Positions 60,481-64,000 of a DNA stretch of 64,000 nucleotides are shown here, piece by piece (the stretch's first letter is position 1; the number at the start of each line of letters is the position of its first letter). Location: contig JAINUG010000018.1 in NCBI GenBank assembly GCA_029706075.1, positions 1,449,001 to 1,513,000 of the forward strand, in the 5' to 3' direction. The DNA is from Aldrovandia affinis (lineage: Eukaryota > Chordata > Actinopteri > Notacanthiformes > Halosauridae). Below the pieces are notes generated by a model, which saw only the letters and a list, made by a program, of their open reading frames with translations, had not been told where the DNA came from and ran no database searches. The position numbers and the translations under genes are program-made.

Positions 60481-61399
60481 TTGAATCATTTATGTATAGC
60501 ATTATGTAATGAACATTTAAATGCACACTTTGACTGAGGGAGTGGTACCAGGGAGTGAGATGTCTCACAGAGAACTGAAGTAAGCATCCCGGACGAGGCT
60601 CGCAGAAAAAAACGCATTATCTTCACAGTAGCGCAGCAGCATTGATGTTTGTGCGACTGCCTTGTCCCTGGTAAGGCAGCAGAGTTTAGCTCCAAGCAAA
60701 ACATTTCAGACATATTTCAGGTGATTTTCGCAGTGCTGACATTTAAATCCAGCTTTCCGAGGCTGCAGGAAAGCGAGTGTCACGCATGGTGGCTCTCTCT
60801 ATAGCTGGGTAATTGTAGTAAATGGTGCTGTGGATTGATGAATAGGATACTTGGATCAGCCTAAGTAAAAATACTGCAGGGTCAACATGTCCTGTGGCAT
60901 ATTTCCTCAGCCAACTGTGCGCTGGGCTGTGGAGCATTGAGGCCTAAACTCCAAGCTCCGAGAGCTCGAACACTCATCACTTCTACTTTAGCCCGGGCCA
61001 CAGTTGCCCTTCACTCTCACCTTGACATTTGGCCATAGTGGACCTTTTCTCTTTGTTCTTTCCCCCTTCTCCCCCTGTGCTGTGATCGCGGGTTTTGGCA
61101 CAGGCTTTTAAAATTGATGCGTGCGCACGTTAATGACGGCACCCATTTCGTAAATAAAGTTTGGCCTACAATAAAGGGGGCCGACAAGCTGTCAGGCTAA
61201 GGGCGGAGAGCCATGGTGCGCGACGGCTGGCCCAGACCGCCGCATTTAATGGGAGCGCCTGGAGTGGCGCTGGCCTGGTCTCACCGCATTCATCACCTTT
61301 AATGAAACCTGCACTCTGTCCCCACTGCACGGCCCCGATGATGCTGCTGTCATTCAACCATATGCCACCCCTAGGCCTGGCATCTGCTCCCAGACCCCG
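60481..61399. other. Unique intron sequence
   Basis: No repeat recognised. A GC-normal patch at about 61090-61330 could be conserved but has no distinctive motif cluster. Confidence 0.4.

Positions 61400-61439
<40 letters not shown>
61400..61439. repeat. (CA)n microsatellite
   Basis: About 40 bases of uninterrupted CA. Confidence 0.95.
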
Positions 61440-61441
<2 letters not shown>

Positions 61442-61479
61442 CTGCAAGAGAATCTAATACGTGTGTGCTGTATCAGTCC

Positions 61480-61760
61480 CCCCCACCCCTCTCTCCGTCA
61501 GCTGACGGGCGCCCTCATTTCCATGACACTCCCGGCCGCAGAGATTTCTGTGTTTAAACAGGAGATATGGAATTAATTTATGCAAAGTCCACGAACAAAA
61601 CCAGGGGAAAAGCGCAGTAGCAGATGAATATTCAAACGATGTAAACTCATTTAGGACAACATTTGCATGTCTGTATTACTCAGAAACTCATAACGAGCTT
61701 GCCACGCCAACAAGCTGCTGTCCCCCCTCACGGCCCCACGTTGCCCAATCAGAGTCCTGG
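61480..61760. promoter_or_regulatory. Candidate enhancer with POU octamers
   Basis: A perfect octamer ATTTGCAT lies at 61661-61668 and a near-octamer ATGCAAAG in reverse at 61580-61587, next to GGAATTAATTTATG. Repeat-free and non-coding. POU-type enhancer content is suggestive only. Confidence 0.4.
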
Positions 61761-62339
61761 CCCGGGCGAAGGGCGAGCCTCGTCCCAGCGGAGCAGGGTA
61801 CAGGGGATGCTTGTTGCGAGACACTAATTTTGTTTTTGTTGTTTGCAGTTCATACGTGTGCTGTAATCATATTATAGAAACAACTGAATTGATTTAATTG
61901 CATGTTTTGCTTTATGCTTACTTGGGGTGATGTGTAGTGTACTACACTGTGGTAAAACGAGGCCTGCTTGCCTGCTACACGTCTATACATATGTTACGCA
62001 GCCTTTGTGAATGCCAGTCGTTTGACTTGAGAAGCACAGAATAAATTCTTCAAGTTAAAGTATATGCTACACATGTTCAATTTCTACTTAATATATTCCT
62101 GGCTGTGTCTGCCTGCTGATTTGATTAATATGGTTTGTTTTTTAATGAATAACATAGAATTGCAGATGTAACTGAATCTTTTAAGTGTGGTGTTATACAT
62201 TATGTGTGTCTGTGTGTTTGTACTTTATGAACTGTGTTGCAGTGTGAGAGGAACAGTCAGTCATTACCCATCTGTGGTCTGACTGATATGCATTAATTAG
62301 GCCTGTTTAGTGCAATACTATGATTAATGATATTATACA
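61761..62339. other. AT-rich intron, no feature recognised
   Basis: No feature that I can support. Confidence 0.45.
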
Positions 62340-62691
62340 AATGTTCCACTTTTCCACTCTGGGTTTATTGGGGATAAACTCAAAATTAGGGAGAGGGGAG
62401 AAATAAGGCAAACAGTCCAATATCACAATCCATATCCATAGTCGCTGTCTGTAATCCACTGTTGTTAGTCCAAGTCAGGTTCTCATACAATCAATATTCG
62501 GTACACAAACAAGGGTCTCAAATCAATCCATAAACAATGCTCTTACTTTCTCTCTCCACACGTTTCCCATATGGGACTTTGCAACCAGCTTGGGGCACCA
62601 CCCCCTCTCTTATTGCCGAACCTTCAGCTGTTAAGGGTTTCCCAGTGCATCTCATTTCCTCCAGAGCCCCATATACGGTTCCATGTGCATG
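62340..62691 (-). repeat. Unclassified repeat-like segment with poly(A) signal
   Basis: On the minus strand this reads as a purine-rich passage ending TTATCCCCAATAAACCC (AATAAA at 62364-62369), the style of a retroelement 3' end. It directly abuts the LTR element. It may be a separate older element, part of the same one, or host sequence. Confidence 0.3.
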
Positions 62692-62870
62692 TGTAACTGT
62701 TAGCTGGTTCTGCCCACAGCGAGTTTCGAACTGAGGATCTTTGACACGACAAGAGAGCGATTTAGCTCGCCGAGCTAAAGACTCAAGTCTCTAACTCCGG
62801 GAACTAATCGTACTCTTATCCACGTCATTCTCTGCAGCGGGCACTCACGTACCAGAGCCCATCCGCTACA

Positions 62871-62882
62871 TTCTCCCCCTCG
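62871..62882 (-). other. Polypurine tract
   Basis: The minus strand reads CGAGGGGGAGAA immediately before the TGTAGC start of the 3' LTR, the expected site for plus-strand priming. Confidence 0.8.
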
Positions 62883-62932
62883 AAACTCCTGCGGCAGCAA
62901 CCACGGCCCAACCGATTACCATCAGTTGTATG

Positions 62933-62950
62933 ATCCGAGTCACGGCACCA
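62933..62950 (-). other. Primer-binding site matching tRNA-His
   Basis: The plus strand reads ATCCGAGTCACGGCACCA, identical over all 18 bases to the 3' end (with CCA) of vertebrate tRNA-His(GTG). The minus-strand element therefore carries its complement one base after the 5' LTR. tRNA-His priming is established for some vertebrate endogenous retroviruses such as HERV-H. Confidence 0.88.
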
Positions 62951-63092
62951 CTGTAACTGTTCTGCCTGCAGTGAGTTTCGAACTGAGGATCTTTGACGCG
63001 ACAAGAGAGCGATTTAGCTCACCGAGCTAAAGACTCAAGTCTCTAACTCCTGGAACTAATAGCACTCTTATCCATGTCATGTCACTCTCAGT

Positions 63093-63107
63093 GTATATAT
63101 ATATATA
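63093..63107. repeat. Short (TA)n at Tc1 border
   Basis: About 15 bases of alternating TA separate the truncated LTR from the Tc1 end at 63108. Confidence 0.85.
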
Positions 63108-63890
63108 CAGTCAAGCCGGAAAGTCTGCACACCCCTTTCACCCTCTCCACATTTCATTGCGTTACAGACTTATTATACAATATATTAAGTTCATTTTTTG
63201 TCTCAAAATTCTACACAAAATAGCCCATAATGACAAAGTGAAAACAGGTTTTTAGACATTTGTGCTAATTTATTAAAAATCTAAATGTAAAATATATGTG
63301 CACAAGTGTGCACACCCTTTGATATGACACCCAAAAGTGAGCTGAGGTGCATTTTGTTTACACTGATACTGCTTGAGATGTTTCTACAACTTGATTCTAG
63401 TCCACCTGTGGTAAATTCAATTGATTGGACATGATTTGGAAAGGCACACACCTGTCTATATAAGGTCCCACAGTTGACAGTGCATGTCAGAGTAAAAACC
63501 AAGCCATGAAGTCCTAGGAACTCTCCATAGACCTCCGAGATAAAATTGTGTTGAGGCATAGATCTGGGGAAGGGTATAAAAACATTGCTAAAGCATTGAA
63601 AGCACCCAGGAGAACAATGGGCTCCATCATTGTGAAATGGAAGAAGTTTGGAACCACCACATCTCTTCTTAGAGCTGGCCGTCCGGCCAAACTCAGTAAC
63701 CGGGCAAGAAGGGCCTTGGTCAGGGAGGTGACCAAGAACCCAATGGCCACTCAGAGTTCCTCTGCAGCGATGGGAGAACCTGGCAGAAGGACAAACATCT
63801 CTGCACCACTCCATCAATCAGGCCTTTTTGGTAGTGGCTAGACGGAAGCTACTCCTGAGTGAAAGGCATATGACAGCCCACCTGGATATA
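63108..63890 (+). mobile_element. Tc1-like transposon, 5' two-thirds
   Basis: Starts CAGTCAAGCCGGAAAGTCTG after TA. It has a long inverted-repeat region with an inner direct repeat (GTCTGCACACCCC near 63123 and GTGTGCACACCCTT near 63306), typical of IR/DR Tc1 elements. The transposase leader and N-terminus follow. The element breaks off at about 63890, where another Tc1-type end starts. Confidence 0.88.
63506..63889 (+). pseudogene. Tc1-like transposase N-terminal pseudogene
   Basis: The start at 63506 gives MKS then a stop at codon 4 (63515). The frame continues ELSIDLRDKIVLRHRSGEGY with a paired-type helix-turn-helix (YKNIAKALKAPRRTMGSIIV), then AGRPAKLSNRARRALVREV and NPMATQSSSAAMGE. Near 63832 the frame shifts and resumes as ARRKLLLSERHMTAHLD before truncation. 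The DDE catalytic domain is absent. Non-functional. Confidence 0.9.
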
Positions 63891-63898
63891 TGTATATA

Positions 63899-64000
63899 CA
63901 GTGCTGCTTGAAAGTATGTGAACCCCTTGAGCAGTTTAGAGTTTTCCGTTGTTTTACCATGATTTTCTTATTTTATCATCACCAGTTTTCTATATATGAA
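63899..64000 (+). mobile_element. Second Tc1-like element, terminal part, cut by window end
   Basis: After TA at 63897-63898 it begins CAGTGCTGCTTGAAAGTATG and continues TGAACCCCTTGAGCAG, a familiar teleost Tc1-type inverted end. The rest lies beyond the window. Confidence 0.7.

Larger units (their letters stand above)
62692..63092 (-). mobile_element. Miniature LTR retroelement (TRIM-like), 5' LTR truncated
   Basis: Read on the minus strand: a 5' LTR remnant (63092-62952), one spacer base, a primer-binding site (62950-62933), about 50 bases of internal DNA, a polypurine tract (62882-62871) and a complete 3' LTR (62870-62692). The 3' LTR is 179 bp, starts TGTAGCGGAT and ends CAGTTACA, giving the canonical TG...CA ends. 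The LTRs are about 90% alike by eye. The internal region is only 81 bp and non-coding. This is the layout of a terminal-repeat retrotransposon in miniature, though an extreme deletion derivative of a larger LTR element or endogenous retrovirus is also possible. The upstream LTR end is lost in a TA repeat beside a Tc1 insertion. Confidence 0.8.
23202..64000 (+). other. CDKAL1 intron (5' part), downstream of second exon
   Basis: GTAAGA donor at 23202. No further CDKAL1 exon was recognised to the end of the window, so the intron is probably at least 40.8 kb. This fits the very large introns of this gene in other vertebrates. A short exon could have been missed by eye. Confidence 0.75.

Overview
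This is a piece of a vertebrate nuclear genome, almost certainly a ray-finned (teleost) fish. It has split exons with GT-AG borders, 10-40 kb introns, Tc1/mariner, hAT-like, L2-LINE and tRNA-SINE debris, abundant (CA)n and (TA)n microsatellites, and no prokaryote-style gene packing. The L2 tails with TGTAA repeats and the tRNA-SINE families would fit an early-branching teleost such as an eel or tarpon relative. That placement is a guess.

The only protein-coding gene I can support is CDKAL1 on the + strand. It encodes the radical-SAM tRNA methylthiotransferase that makes ms2t6A37 on tRNA-Lys(UUU). Two consecutive coding exons are visible, 11147-11327 (181 nt) and 23139-23201 (63 nt), separated by an 11.8-kb intron. 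About 11.1 kb of upstream intron and at least 40.8 kb of downstream intron fill the rest. I found no other CDKAL1 exon and no second gene. All long reading frames elsewhere are simple-repeat translations, transposase remnants or chance frames.

Layout: 1-11146, upstream intron with a tRNA-derived SINE family (487-880, 4140-4512), a compound CA minisatellite (4511-4727), a GC-rich block (3540-4060) and a repeat array just before the exon. 11328-23138, intron with an antisense SINE close to the donor site, foldback elements (11532-11703, 14194-14660) and a decayed DD36E Tc1 element (14750-15985). 23202-64000, long intron. It holds an L2 3' end abutting a Tc1 fragment (26880-27845), a transposon cluster at 43437-45506 (SINE, TA repeat, DD36E Tc1, palindromic MITE, SINE inside a minisatellite), a GT-rich block at 46.6-47.0 kb, an AGCTAGC-rich kilobase (49.4-50.35 kb), a hAT-like MITE with an 8-bp target duplication (52853-53139), a foldback MITE (57697-57848), and at the right edge a miniature LTR element with a perfect tRNA-His primer-binding site (62692-63092) followed by two Tc1-like elements.

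Between the repeats lie islands of repeat-free, moderately GC-rich sequence with clustered homeodomain, SOX, POU and RFX-type motifs. In vertebrates the CDKAL1 introns are known to carry conserved long-range enhancers of the neighbouring gene SOX4, so I flag these islands as candidate regulatory elements. That is inference from context and motif content. I could not align them to anything.
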